From an uncultured Eubacteriales bacterium (GTDB lineage: Bacteria; Bacillota; Clostridia; Oscillospirales; Acutalibacteraceae), in contig CAKSDF010000006.1 in NCBI GenBank assembly GCA_934444695.1, forward strand, positions 1-29,701: a DNA stretch of 29,701 bases. Direction: 5' to 3'. How positions within the stretch are numbered: the first letter of the stretch is position 1; each line of letters begins with the position of its first letter. Under the pieces are notes generated by a model. It saw nothing but the letters and a program-made list of their open reading frames with translations. It searched no databases and was not told where the DNA came from. Of the stretch, positions 1 to 8,314 are shown piece after piece. A program made the translations under genes and the position numbers.

Positions 1-118
1 CTTAAACTTGTCCCGTTTCTGTTTACGATTTATATTTTACACAACCTCCCGCTTTTTTTCAATATATTATTTTTGCACCAAATATTTCTTCAGTTTATTA
101 CAATTTTGTTACATTTCA

Positions 119-147
119 TTGATTTTTTCATCTTATTATGTTATACT
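119..147 (+). promoter_or_regulatory. Sigma-A-type promoter of the rha operon
   Basis: A -35 box TTGATT (119-124) and a -10 box TATACT (142-147) are separated by exactly 17 bp. Transcription would start near 154, giving a leader of about 28 nt before the rhaB start at 182. No convincing cre box or regulator operator was recognised in the AT-rich bases 1-118, although rhamnose operons are normally inducible, so the operator may be too degenerate to spot by eye. Confidence 0.7.
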
Positions 148-181
148 GTCATATCGAGATGAAAAATTTAGGAGTGAAATT

Positions 182-1597
182 ATGTCCAAATACTCCCTCG
201 CGGTGGATATAGGAGCCAGCAGCGGCCGGCTCATTCTCGGAACCGTTCAGGACGGAAAAATAATTGCCGAGGAGATTCATCGCTTTAAAAACGGCATTGA
301 AAAACAGGGTGAACACTTTTGCTGGGACATTGCCCATCTTTTCGACGAGATAATCGTCGGAATGAAAAAATGCGGCGATGTAGGCAAAATTCCCGACACT
401 GTCGGAATCGACACCTGGGCCGTTGATTTTGTGCTTGTAGACCAAAACGGAGATGTCGTCGGACAGACGGTTGCCTACCGCGACGACCGCACCAAAGGTA
501 TGGACGAGCACCTTGCAAACTACATTTCGGAGGAGGAGCTTTACGCCCGCACGGGAATTCAAAAGCAGCTTTTCAACACCATCTATCAGCTTCTTTATCT
601 TAAAGAAAACCATCCCGACCAGCTGGAAGCGGCCGAAAGTATGCTGCTCATTCCCGATTATCTAAACTTCCGTCTGTGCGGCGAAAAATTTGCCGAATAC
701 ACAAATGCCACCACCACCCAGCTTGTCAGCCCGGTAACGAGGAACTGGGACTTTGACCTTATAAACCGTCTCGGTTTCCCCGAGCATCTTTTTAAGGACA
801 TACGCGTTCCCGGCACGGTCATAGGACAGCTTTCAGAAGAAATCGCACAAAAAGTGGGATACAGCTGCAGCATTGTACTTCCCGCAACTCACGATACCGG
901 CTCGGCGGTCGTGGCCGTTCCAAGCGACAGCAACGACACATTATATATAAGCTCGGGCACATGGTCGCTTATGGGCACTGAAAACGAAGCCTCCGACTGC
1001 ACTGAGCAAAGCCGTCTTGCCAACTTCACAAATGAGGGCGGTTATCTTTACCGCTATCGTTTCCTTAAAAACATAATGGGACTGTGGATGATACAGTCGG
1101 TCAAAAAAGAACTTCACGACAAATTCTCCTTCGACGATCTTTGCGAAGCAGCTGCCAAATCCACCATTGCCTCCACCGTCGACTGCCAGGACGGCAGATT
1201 TTTAAAGCCCGACAGTATGATGAAGGAAGTGGTTGAAGCCTGCCGTGAATCGGGGCAGGAGGTGCCGCAGAATCCCGGAGATGTGGCTGCGGTCATTTAC
1301 AACAGCCTTGCCCGCTGCTACGCCGAAACGGCTGCTCTTTTGGAGGAGCTTACCGGCAAAAAGTTCGGTGCCATAAACATTGTGGGCGGCGGCTCGGGAG
1401 ATCCTTACCTCAACAAGCTTACGGCCATATACTCGGGCAGAGATGTGCTGACAGGGCCTAAAGAGGCCACGGCTCTCGGAAACCTAATTGTGCAGTTTAT
1501 AACCCTCGGACAGTTCAAAGACCTCTTTGAAGCGCGCAAATGCGTTGCAGAGTCTTTTGAAATAAAAAAATATTCCTTAAAGGAGACTAACGATTAA
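182..1597 (+). CDS. rhaB: Rhamnulokinase
   Basis: Phosphorylates L-rhamnulose to L-rhamnulose-1-phosphate with ATP in the cytoplasm, the second step of L-rhamnose breakdown. The 471-residue product is a FGGY-family sugar kinase of normal length. An N-terminal phosphate loop D9-I-G-A-S-S-G-R fits the DxGxxxxR pattern, GIDTWAVDF lies near 75-83, YRDDRT near 99-104, THDTGSA near 236-242 (its Asp is the probable catalytic base), and an adenosine-side loop GGGSGDPYLNKLTA lies near 402. The frame is open upstream to position 8, but the ATG at 182 is chosen because AGGAGTG lies at 170-176 and because homology begins there; the upstream 58 codons overlap the promoter and encode AT-rich noise. It is first in the rhaB-rhaA-rhaD-fucO operon and its stop abuts the rhaA start codon directly. 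Confidence 0.95.
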   Translation: MSKYSLAVDIGASSGRLILGTVQDGKIIAEEIHRFKNGIEKQGEHFCWDIAHLFDEIIVGMKKCGDVGKIPDTVGIDTWAVDFVLVDQNGDVVGQTVAYRDDRTKGMDEHLANYISEEELYARTGIQKQLFNTIYQLLYLKENHPDQLEAAESMLLIPDYLNFRLCGEKFAEYTNATTTQLVSPVTRNWDFDLINRLGFPEHLFKDIRVPGTVIGQLSEEIAQKVGYSCSIVLPATHDTGSAVVAVPSDSNDTLYISSGTWSLMGTENEASDCTEQSRLANFTNEGGYLYRYRFLKNIMGLWMIQSVKKELHDKFSFDDLCEAAAKSTIASTVDCQDGRFLKPDSMMKEVVEACRESGQEVPQNPGDVAAVIYNSLARCYAETAALLEELTGKKFGAINIVGGGSGDPYLNKLTAIYSGRDVLTGPKEATALGNLIVQFITLGQFKDLFEARKCVAESFEIKKYSLKETND

Positions 1598-2848
1598 ATG
1601 AACATCGACCAGAGATACCAATCGGCAAAGGAAATGTATGCGGCCATCGGCGTCGACACCGATGCGGCCATAAAAGCACTGGACAAGATCCCCGTATCGA
1701 TGCACTGCTGGCAGGGCGACGATCTCGTTGGATTTGAAGGAAAAGCCTCTTTAAGCGGTGGAATACAGACCACCGGCAACTATCCCGGCAAAGCCTTCGG
1801 CCCCGATCAGCTTATGGCCGATCTCGACAAGGCATATTCCCTCATTCCCGGAAAACACCGTTTAAACCTTCATGCCATTTACGCCATATTTGAGGACGGC
1901 GAAACCGTCGACAGAGACGCTCTCGAGCCTAAACACTTTAAAAAATGGGTGGAATACGCAAAGGAAAGAGATTTAGGCCTCGATTTTAATCCCTCCTTCT
2001 TCTCCCATCCCCTTTCGGAAAACGCCACCCTTTCAAGCGAGGACGAGAGCATACGCAAGTTTTGGGTACGACACGGTATTGCCTGCCTTAAAATTGCCGA
2101 ATACTTCGCAACCGAGCTCGGCAAGCCCTGCAGCATAAACTACTGGATTCCCGACGGATTCAAGGACATTCCCGCCGACCGTATGGCTCCCAGAGCCCGC
2201 CTTAAAAAATCCCTCGATGAGATACTTGCCACTCCTTATGACAAAAGCAAGGTCATCGTAACGGTAGAGTCGAAGGTTTTCGGCATAGGCTTTGAAAGCT
2301 ACACGGTAGGTTCTCACGAATTTTATATGAACTATGCCGCCAAAAACGACATTCTCTGCCTGCTTGACAACGGTCATTTTCACCCCACCGAGCAGGTCGC
2401 AGATAAAATTTCTTCTATGCTTCTTTTCGCCGACAAGGTCGCTCTTCATGTTTCCCGTCCGGTAAGATGGGACAGCGACCATGTGGTACTTTTAAACGAC
2501 GATACAAAGGAAATAGCCAAGGAAATCGTTAACTGCGGACCCGAAAAGGTGGTTCTCGCCCTCGATTTCTTCGACGCAAGCATAAACCGCATATCGGCCT
2601 GGGTTGTGGGTATGAGAAATATGCAAAAGGCGCTGCTTCTTGCCCTTCTCTCCCCCGCCGACACCATGAAAAAGCTTCAGAACGACCGCCGCTTTACCGA
2701 GCTTATGGCCCTTAACGAGGAGCTTAAAATGTATCCCGCAGGAGATGTGTGGAATTATTACTGCGAGCAGCACGGCGTTCCCGCAAAGGACGACTGGATC
2801 AAAGAAATGCTTGACTACGAGAAAAAGATTTTAGAGGAGCGCAAATAA
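1598..2848 (+). CDS. rhaA: L-rhamnose isomerase
   Basis: Interconverts L-rhamnose and L-rhamnulose, the first step of the pathway. The 416-residue product matches the usual RhaA length of about 420. Recognisable blocks are SMHCWQGDD at residues 34-42, the VESKVFGIGFESYTVGSHEF region, LDNGHFHPTE with metal-binding Asp/His residues, and a downstream ALDFFDASINRISAW stretch. The family is an alpha/beta barrel using two divalent metals, typically manganese. The ATG follows the rhaB TAA with no intervening base, and AAAGGAG (about 1580-1586) inside the end of rhaB serves as ribosome binding site, so the two genes are probably translationally coupled. The stop overlaps the rhaD start by one base (TAATG). 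Confidence 0.96.
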   Translation: MNIDQRYQSAKEMYAAIGVDTDAAIKALDKIPVSMHCWQGDDLVGFEGKASLSGGIQTTGNYPGKAFGPDQLMADLDKAYSLIPGKHRLNLHAIYAIFEDGETVDRDALEPKHFKKWVEYAKERDLGLDFNPSFFSHPLSENATLSSEDESIRKFWVRHGIACLKIAEYFATELGKPCSINYWIPDGFKDIPADRMAPRARLKKSLDEILATPYDKSKVIVTVESKVFGIGFESYTVGSHEFYMNYAAKNDILCLLDNGHFHPTEQVADKISSMLLFADKVALHVSRPVRWDSDHVVLLNDDTKEIAKEIVNCGPEKVVLALDFFDASINRISAWVVGMRNMQKALLLALLSPADTMKKLQNDRRFTELMALNEELKMYPAGDVWNYYCEQHGVPAKDDWIKEMLDYEKKILEERK

Positions 2849-3669
2849 TGGCTATCGAAAACGCAGAATTTTTCAAAGGATTTATCAGAATGGCCGACGA
2901 CGGCTGGCAGCAGGGCTGGCACGAGCGCAACGGCGGAAACCTTTCCTACCGCATAAAACCCGAGGAGGTCGAGGAGATCAAATCCGATCTCGATTTTTCG
3001 GGGCAGTGGAAGGACATCGGCACATCGGTGCCCGACCTTTGCGGAGAGTTCTTCCTTGTTACGGGAAGCGGAAAATATTTCCGCAACGTTATTCTTGACC
3101 CCGCCGACAGCATCGCCGTTATCGAGGTTGACGAAAAGGGCGAAAAATACCGCATATGCTGGGGCCTTGTAAACGGCGGCCGTCCCACAAGCGAGCTGCC
3201 CACCCACCTGATGAATCACGAAGTCAAGAAAAAGCTTACAAACGGGCGCCACAGGGTCATCTATCACGCCCACACCACCAATGTCATTGCCCTGACCTTT
3301 GTGCTCCCCCTCGACGATAAAGTATTCACCCGTGAGCTTTGGGAATCGGCCACCGAATGCCCGGTCGTTTTTCCCGACGGAGTGGGCGTCGTTCCCTGGA
3401 TGGTGCCGGGCGGCAGAGATATCGCCGTCGCCACCGCAAAGCTTATGGGAAAATACGATGTGGCCGTTTGGGCACATCACGGAACCTTTGCCTCGGGGGA
3501 GGATTTTGATCTGACCTTCGGTCTTATGCACACGGTGGAAAAAGCCGCCGAAATTCTGGTTAAGATCCGTTCGATGGCAAATAATAAATTACAGTCCATA
3601 ACAGCCGACGATTTCAAAAAGCTGGCTGTGGAATTCGGGGTAACACTTCCCGAAGAATTTTTATTCTAA
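2848..3669 (+). CDS. rhaD: Rhamnulose-1-phosphate aldolase
   Basis: Class II zinc aldolase that cleaves L-rhamnulose-1-phosphate into dihydroxyacetone phosphate and L-lactaldehyde. At 273 residues it has the length of the E. coli enzyme. The zinc ligands are visible as H140-A-H142 in the YHAHTTN motif and a His in WAHHGTFASGED (H211). E116 in GRPTSELPTH corresponds by spacing to the catalytic Glu117 of E. coli RhaD, and the early GG-N-SYR block at 29-35 is the phosphate-binding region of the aldolase II fold. TAATG overlap with rhaA and a GAGGAG site just upstream suggest tight coupling. RhaD rather than the related FucA is called because of length, neighbours and the paired His spacing. Confidence 0.95.
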   Translation: MAIENAEFFKGFIRMADDGWQQGWHERNGGNLSYRIKPEEVEEIKSDLDFSGQWKDIGTSVPDLCGEFFLVTGSGKYFRNVILDPADSIAVIEVDEKGEKYRICWGLVNGGRPTSELPTHLMNHEVKKKLTNGRHRVIYHAHTTNVIALTFVLPLDDKVFTRELWESATECPVVFPDGVGVVPWMVPGGRDIAVATAKLMGKYDVAVWAHHGTFASGEDFDLTFGLMHTVEKAAEILVKIRSMANNKLQSITADDFKKLAVEFGVTLPEEFLF

Positions 3670-3696
3670 ATTTTATTTTCAGGAGCGTGGTTTTTT

Positions 3697-4845
3697 ATGG
3701 CAAACAAATTTGTTCTCAACGAAACCTCTTATCACGGTGCAGGCGCGATAAACGCCATACCCGAAGAGATCAAAGGCAGAGGCTTTAAAAAGGCTTTTGT
3801 GTGTTCCGATCCCGATCTTATCAAGTTCGGCGTAACCGGCAAGGTTACCGACCTGCTTGACAAGGCTGGAATTGAATACAAGCTCTATTCAGACATCAAA
3901 GCCAATCCCACCATCGAAAATGTTCAGCACGGCGTTGAGGAATTCAAAGCGGCAGGTGCCGACTGCATCGTCGCCATCGGCGGCGGCTCTTCCATGGACA
4001 CTTCAAAGGCCATTGGAATAGTCATTGCCAATCCCGAATTTTCAGACATTCGCTCGCTTGAAGGCGTTGCTCCCACAAAGCACCCCTGTGTGCCCATCAT
4101 CGCCGTTCCCACCACCGCTGGCACCGCTGCCGAGGTCACCATCAACTATGTTATCACCGATGTGGAGAAAAAGCGCAAGTTTGTATGCGTCGACGCTCAC
4201 GATATTCCCGTGGTAGCCGTTGTCGATCCCGAGATGATGTCCTCCATGCCCAAGGGCCTTACCGCCGCAACAGGTATGGACGCTCTGACCCACGCAATCG
4301 AGGGTTACATCACCAAGGGCGCATGGGAGCTTTCGGATATGTTCCACATCAAGGCCATCGAGATAATCGCAAGATCTCTCCGCGCCGCCGTCGCAAACGA
4401 AAAGAACGGCAGAGAAGGTATGGCTCTCGGTCAGTATGTGGCCGGAATGGGATTTTCCAATGTGGGACTGGGCGTTGACCATTCTATGGCACACACCCTT
4501 TCGGCATATTACGACACACCCCACGGCAAGGCCTGCGCCATCCTGCTTCCTACCGTTATGGCATACAATGCTCCCTGCACCGGTGAAAAATACCGTGACA
4601 TCGCCATTGCAATGGGTGTTAAGGGCGTTGAAAGCATGAGCCAGGAAGAATACAGAAAGGCCGCAGTTGACGCCGTCCGTCAGCTTTCTGAGGATGTGGG
4701 CATTCCCACCACCCTCAAGGGCATTGTTAAGGAAGAGGACATTCCCGCCCTTGCACAGTCGGCTTACGATGATGCCTGCCGTCCCGGCAACCCCAGAGAT
4801 ACCAGTGTTGAGGATATCATCGAGCTTTACAAGTCGCTGATGTAA
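3697..4845 (+). CDS. fucO: Lactaldehyde reductase (1,2-propanediol oxidoreductase)
   Basis: Group III iron-dependent alcohol dehydrogenase that reduces L-lactaldehyde from RhaD to L-1,2-propanediol, disposing of NADH during anaerobic rhamnose growth. The 382-residue protein carries the NAD-binding loop GGGSSMD at 95-101 and four metal ligands D195, H199 (GMDALTHAIEG), H262 (GVDHSMAH) and H276 (DTPHGKA). Each lies one residue before the published E. coli FucO positions 196, 200, 263 and 277, a strong match. It starts 27 bp after rhaD, preceded by AGGAGCG, and is followed by a strong terminator, so it closes the operon. No diol dehydratase or microcompartment gene follows, so propanediol is probably excreted or used from another locus. 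Confidence 0.93.
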   Translation: MANKFVLNETSYHGAGAINAIPEEIKGRGFKKAFVCSDPDLIKFGVTGKVTDLLDKAGIEYKLYSDIKANPTIENVQHGVEEFKAAGADCIVAIGGGSSMDTSKAIGIVIANPEFSDIRSLEGVAPTKHPCVPIIAVPTTAGTAAEVTINYVITDVEKKRKFVCVDAHDIPVVAVVDPEMMSSMPKGLTAATGMDALTHAIEGYITKGAWELSDMFHIKAIEIIARSLRAAVANEKNGREGMALGQYVAGMGFSNVGLGVDHSMAHTLSAYYDTPHGKACAILLPTVMAYNAPCTGEKYRDIAIAMGVKGVESMSQEEYRKAAVDAVRQLSEDVGIPTTLKGIVKEEDIPALAQSAYDDACRPGNPRDTSVEDIIELYKSLM

Positions 4846-4935
4846 CTCCTCAGCAAAGCGGGACAGGCTGTATAAAACCTTTCCTGCAATGCTTTAACGC
4901 AGCAAGACTTGAAAATTTAAAGCAGTAAACAAAAG

Positions 4936-4978
4936 CCCTTCCGCGAAAACCTTAACGGTCCTTTGCGGAAGGGTTTTT
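4936..4978 (+). terminator. Rho-independent terminator of the rha operon
   Basis: Perfect 9-bp stem CCCTTCCGC (4936-4944) with GCGGAAGGG (4965-4973), a 20-nt loop, and TTTTT at 4974-4978. It sits 90 bp after the fucO stop. Confidence 0.9.
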
Positions 4979-4997
4979 CCATATACTTTTTTTGCGT

Positions 4998-5035
4998 GTC
5001 AACGTATGTCGACTTGTGTTAACTTGCGTGTCGAC
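4998..5035. repeat. Ladder of four GTYRAC palindromes, 10-12 bp apart
   Basis: GTCAAC (4998), GTCGAC (5008), GTTAAC (5018) and GTCGAC (5030) sit in a row in a degenerate unit of about 10 bp with the sense TGTCRACTTG. Spacing is close to one helical turn. It lies beyond the 3' end of the minus-strand exonuclease gene and beyond the fucO terminator. Confidence 0.6.
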
Positions 5036-5072
5036 ATTGTAGCGGTCGTGACGTTTTTGTATTTCGGAATTT

Positions 5073-5162
5073 ATGCCGCAGTTTTTATTCTGCGGTTTTT
5101 ATGCCTCGGCGTTCTGCATATCGGCTTTTTGCAAATTGCCGTTTTGCCCGTCGGCCTTTTTC
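5073..5162. repeat. Degenerate 14-15 bp tandem array spanning the exonuclease stop codon
   Basis: Units start near 5073, 5087, 5101, 5118, 5133 and 5148 with the sense AT-N2-CGG-N-TTTTTGC. The first two lie downstream of the stop codon (5099-5101) and the rest encode the exonuclease tail as a 5-residue repeat (KADGQ, NGNLQ, KADMQ). The first two units also form a 6-bp hairpin (5076-5081 with 5090-5095) followed by TTTTT on the plus strand. It might act as a weak plus-strand terminator, but no plus-strand gene needs one there. Confidence 0.6.
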
Positions 5163-6010
5163 TGCTTAGGCTTGGCCTCTCCGATGGTCTTTTTTATGGC
5201 CACACCGTCGTAAAGTTTTTTGACCTGCACCTTACCGAAAAATTTCTTTTGGCAGTTTTTGCAGTAAAAATCGGCCGTAAAATACCGGTTTTTAAACCGC
5301 CATTTTGAGGTTTTGCGGATGTGTCCGTCGCATTTCGGGCACCTGAATCTTAAATCGGACGGTTCGATATTTTCGTCGCTTACTTCGGAGATAATGTAGT
5401 TCTTAAAGGCCAGGCGATCGTAAAAATCGGTACCTCTCGTGTTGAAAACATAATCCTCAAAGCGCTCGGCGTCGTAGCACTGCTTGAGAATTCTGGCGCA
5501 AAGGAAGCTGTCTCCCTTGGCACGATGAAAATCTATATCGCCGCTGTAGCTTCCCATAAGCTCGGCGGCATGGGAAAGTCCCAGCTGAGCCGATTCGTCA
5601 AGCTCAAGATGATTTTGAACATACTTCTGAAGGTCGGCATAGTAGTATAAAAACGGGATGGTGTCCTTTCCCACAAAGCTTTTGCAGTTATCGACCAGCA
5701 CGTGCAGATCGGTGTTGCTCCAGGTCATAATAAGGCTGTCTTTTCCTGCCCAGTCTGTAAACTCCTCAAGCACATCGGCAAAGTCCTCCCCTTCTCTGAG
5801 AAGATCGTCGTTTGTGATGTGGGTCAGCTCCTTGACCTTTCCTCTAAGCCTCTTTGTAATGCGGGAACGGACAAATTTCTGAAAATCGTCCACCACATCA
5901 AGGCTTTGGTCAAGCTTAACTGCGCCGAATTCGATTATCTCGTTTATAAAACGTGATTCTTTGGAAAAATAGGCCGTATTCCATTCGAGGTCGAGTATAA
6001 TTATCGTCAT
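5099..6010 (-). CDS. DEDDh 3'-5' exonuclease with C-terminal zinc knuckle
   Basis: The N-terminal domain has the RNase T/DNA polymerase III epsilon exonuclease fold. D7 and E9 in IIILDLEW give motif I, D101 in TWSNTDLHVL gives motif II, and H162 with D167 in FHRAKGDS give the HxxxxD motif III of the DEDDh class. It resembles the KapD/ERI-1-like exonucleases, which process RNA or DNA 3' ends; the substrate cannot be told here. Residues 224-253 hold two CxxC pairs (C224/C227, C250/C253), which would bind zinc and perhaps nucleic acid. The last 20 residues are a 5-residue repeat continuing as DNA beyond the stop. ATG 6010 is preceded by AAGGAAG. It lies 38 bp after typA on the same strand and is probably cotranscribed. 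Confidence 0.85.
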   Translation of the reverse strand: MTIIILDLEWNTAYFSKESRFINEIIEFGAVKLDQSLDVVDDFQKFVRSRITKRLRGKVKELTHITNDDLLREGEDFADVLEEFTDWAGKDSLIMTWSNTDLHVLVDNCKSFVGKDTIPFLYYYADLQKYVQNHLELDESAQLGLSHAAELMGSYSGDIDFHRAKGDSFLCARILKQCYDAERFEDYVFNTRGTDFYDRLAFKNYIISEVSDENIEPSDLRFRCPKCDGHIRKTSKWRFKNRYFTADFYCKNCQKKFFGKVQVKKLYDGVAIKKTIGEAKPKQKKADGQNGNLQKADMQNAEA

Positions 6011-6048
6011 AAAGCTTCCTTTGTCGTGCTTAATTGTAATTGTTGTGC

Positions 6049-7884
6049 TTATTGAGCGTTGTTCTTGCGGTTTTCGGCCTTAAGGCGCTGTTCCTTGTTG
6101 AGAATGGACTTGCGAAGACGCAGCGACTCGGGAGTGACCTCAAGATATTCGTCGTCCTTAAGGAATTCGAGGCACTGCTCAAGGCTCATATTGACAGGCG
6201 GAACAAGGCGCAGTGCATCGTCCGAGCCGGAAGCGCGGGTATTTGTCAGATGCTTTTTCTTGCAGACGTTGCAGACGATATCGTCCCCCTTGGGGCTTTC
6301 TCCGACGATCATTCCCTCGTAAACCTCAACGCCCGCTCCCACAAAGAGACGGCCTCTGTCCTGGGTATTATAAAGGCCGTAGGCGCTGGTTTCTCCCGTT
6401 TCAAAGGAGATTATCGATCCGCTTTCACGCTCTTCAATGTCGCCCTTGTAAGGCTCAAAGCAATCGAAAACGTGGTTCATAATTCCATTGCCGTTGGTGG
6501 CGGTCAAAAACTGGGGACGATATCCCATAAGGCACCTTGCGGGTATGCGGAATTCAATATGGGTCATTCCGCCGTCCCTTGTGCCCATATTTATCATTTC
6601 AGCCTTTCTAGCACCCAGTTTTTCCATAACCGGTCCCACATATGCCTCGGGCACTTCCACCATCAAAAGCTCGATAGGCTCAAGCTTCTCGCCGTTTTCG
6701 CCGGTTTTGTATATGACCTTGGGGCGGGATACCTGAAATTCATACCCTTGCCGGCGCATGGTTTCGATGAGTATTGAAAGGTGAAGCTCACCGCGTCCCG
6801 ATACCTTAAATGTATCTGCCGAATCGGTTTCCTCAACCTTTAAGCTGACGTTGGGTTCGACCTCCTTGAAAAGGCGGTCGCGTATATTTCTCGATGTAAC
6901 GAACTTGCCTTCCTTTCCGGCGAAGGGGGAATTGTTAACCATAAAGTTCATGGAAACGGTAGGCTCGTCTATCTTGACAAAGGGCATGGGATCGGGATGC
7001 TCGGGATCGCATATGGTGTCTCCGATGTTGATGGCGGTAAGGCCGGCAATGGAAACCAGATCTCCGGGGCCTGCAACCTGCACCTCTGCTCTTTTAAGTC
7101 CCTCAAAGGTATAGAGTTTTATGATCTTGGCCTTGGTGACCGCATCGCTGTCGTTTCGGCAAAGGACAACCTGCTGCCCCACCTTAAGCTCGCCCTGCTC
7201 GACCCTTCCGACGCCGATTCTGCCGACATATTCGTCATAATCGATGTTGGAAATGAGGGCTTTAAGAGGAGCCTCGCGGTCGCAGTCGGGTGCGGGAATT
7301 TCCTTTAAAATGGTGTCGAAAAGGGGACGGAGATCATCCTTCATATCGTCGGGAGAAAGGCCGGAAGTGCCGTCTCTGCCCGATGCATAAACAACGGGAA
7401 AATCAAGCTGATCTTCCTCGGCGTCAAGCTCGATAAACAGGTCGATGACCTCGTCCACAACCTCTGCGGGTCTGGCGCCCGGGCGGTCGATCTTATTGAC
7501 CACAACAATGGCCTTTTTGCCCAAGGCAAGGGCTTTTTTAAGCACAAAGCGGGTCTGAGGCATACATCCCTCGAAGGCATCCACAAGCAGCAACACGCCG
7601 TCCACCATCATAAGGATGCGCTCGACCTCGCCGCCGAAATCGGCATGTCCGGGAGTGTCGACAATGTTAATTTTAACACCGTTATAGTGCACTCCGGTGT
7701 TTTTGGAAAGGATGGTTATTCCCCTTTCCCTTTCAAGGTCGTTTGAGTCCATAACGCGCTCGGCGACCTGCTCGTTCTGGCGGAATATTCCGCTCTGAGC
7801 AAGCATCTGATCCACGAGGGTGGTCTTGCCGTGGTCAACGTGGGCGATTATGGCTCTGTTTCTGATGTCTTCTCTTTTCTGCAC
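6049..7884 (-). CDS. typA: Ribosome-associated GTPase TypA/BipA
   Basis: Translational GTPase related to EF-G and LepA that binds the ribosome and assists subunit assembly and growth under stress. The 611-residue length is typical. Walker-type G1 AHVDHGKT is at 14-21, G2 has RGITI, G3 is DTPGHADFGGEVER and G4 is NKIDRP; the C-terminal EF-G-like and BipA-specific domains follow (HIEFRIPARCLMGYR, GYRPQFLT). Three in-frame starts exist: TTG 7905, ATG 7902 and GTG 7884. The GTG is chosen because AGAGGAA lies 5 nt before it and because TypA proteins usually begin just ahead of the REDIRN block; the earlier starts lack a ribosome site and would encode it as residues. A sigma-A promoter lies immediately upstream, and the exonuclease gene follows. 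Confidence 0.96.
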   Translation of the reverse strand: MQKREDIRNRAIIAHVDHGKTTLVDQMLAQSGIFRQNEQVAERVMDSNDLERERGITILSKNTGVHYNGVKINIVDTPGHADFGGEVERILMMVDGVLLLVDAFEGCMPQTRFVLKKALALGKKAIVVVNKIDRPGARPAEVVDEVIDLFIELDAEEDQLDFPVVYASGRDGTSGLSPDDMKDDLRPLFDTILKEIPAPDCDREAPLKALISNIDYDEYVGRIGVGRVEQGELKVGQQVVLCRNDSDAVTKAKIIKLYTFEGLKRAEVQVAGPGDLVSIAGLTAINIGDTICDPEHPDPMPFVKIDEPTVSMNFMVNNSPFAGKEGKFVTSRNIRDRLFKEVEPNVSLKVEETDSADTFKVSGRGELHLSILIETMRRQGYEFQVSRPKVIYKTGENGEKLEPIELLMVEVPEAYVGPVMEKLGARKAEMINMGTRDGGMTHIEFRIPARCLMGYRPQFLTATNGNGIMNHVFDCFEPYKGDIEERESGSIISFETGETSAYGLYNTQDRGRLFVGAGVEVYEGMIVGESPKGDDIVCNVCKKKHLTNTRASGSDDALRLVPPVNMSLEQCLEFLKDDEYLEVTPESLRLRKSILNKEQRLKAENRKNNAQ

Positions 7885-7889
7885 AACTA

Positions 7890-7896
7890 TTCCTCT
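7890..7896 (-). promoter_or_regulatory. Ribosome binding site selecting the GTG start of typA
   Basis: On the minus strand AGAGGAA precedes GTG 7884 by 5 nt. The competing ATG (7902) and TTG (7905) have no such site upstream. Confidence 0.75.
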
Positions 7897-7916
7897 AATC
7901 ATCAAAAATACATCTT

Positions 7917-7945
7917 ATTATATACCGTTATACATTTCTTTGCAA
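7917..7945 (-). promoter_or_regulatory. Sigma-A-type promoter of typA
   Basis: Minus-strand TTGCAA (7940-7945) and a perfect -10 TATAAT (7917-7922) with a 17-bp spacer. Transcription would begin near 7910, leaving a leader of about 25 nt before the GTG start. Confidence 0.75.
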
Positions 7946-8314
7946 TATGAAATTATTAAAAACCTGAATTTTTCGACAAAAAAGCGTGACATAGCCGTAA
8001 AAAGAGGCCTTTGCACGGTAAAATCAAGGCCCTGCACGATTTTATCCGGCTATTTTGCGCAAAAACCGACTAATATAACACACCGTTAAAAAACAGCCCG
8101 TGCAAAACACAGGCCGTTTAAAATATATCTGAACATTTAGATTATACATATCGAAAAACCGACCGCAGCCGTGCAAACGGATGACCGCCATTAGTCTGCG
8201 CACAAGACCAATCTACATCATACCGCACATACAACCGCAAACGCTGTCAATTCGCCCGGGGCGGCAGGCGTTTTCCGCCGCACCTGACTTACCCCTTTAT
8301 GCTCATCAGGAATT
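7946..8314. other. Gene-free region between typA promoter and uvrC
   Basis: No credible gene. Near 8006-8060 there are three weakly similar units of 20-22 bp beginning GGC (8006, 8028, 8048). A minus-strand terminator lies at 8088-8116. The 200 bp between that terminator and the uvrC stop would be an unusually long uvrC 3' untranslated region or could carry a small RNA. A TTGACA hexamer occurs on the minus strand there, but without a matching -10 at 16-18 bp. Confidence 0.5.
8088..8116 (-). terminator. Intrinsic terminator, minus strand, downstream of uvrC
   Basis: Read on the minus strand, CGGCCTGTG pairs with CACGGGCTG (9 bp with two G-U pairs; plus-strand 8108-8116 and 8094-8102), loop of 5 nt, followed by six T residues (8088-8093). 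It lies about 200 bp beyond the uvrC stop. Confidence 0.75.

Noticed and set aside
8..181. N-terminal extension of rhamnulokinase
   Set aside because: It overlaps the promoter, has AT-driven composition, and the ribosome site and homology place the start at 182.
4042..4524. 160-codon minus-strand frame opposite fucO
   Set aside because: Antisense shadow; Cys/His/Gly-rich composition reflects the complement of fucO codons.
6040..6777. 245-codon plus-strand frame opposite typA
   Set aside because: Antisense to conserved typA codons; no ribosome site and no family resemblance.
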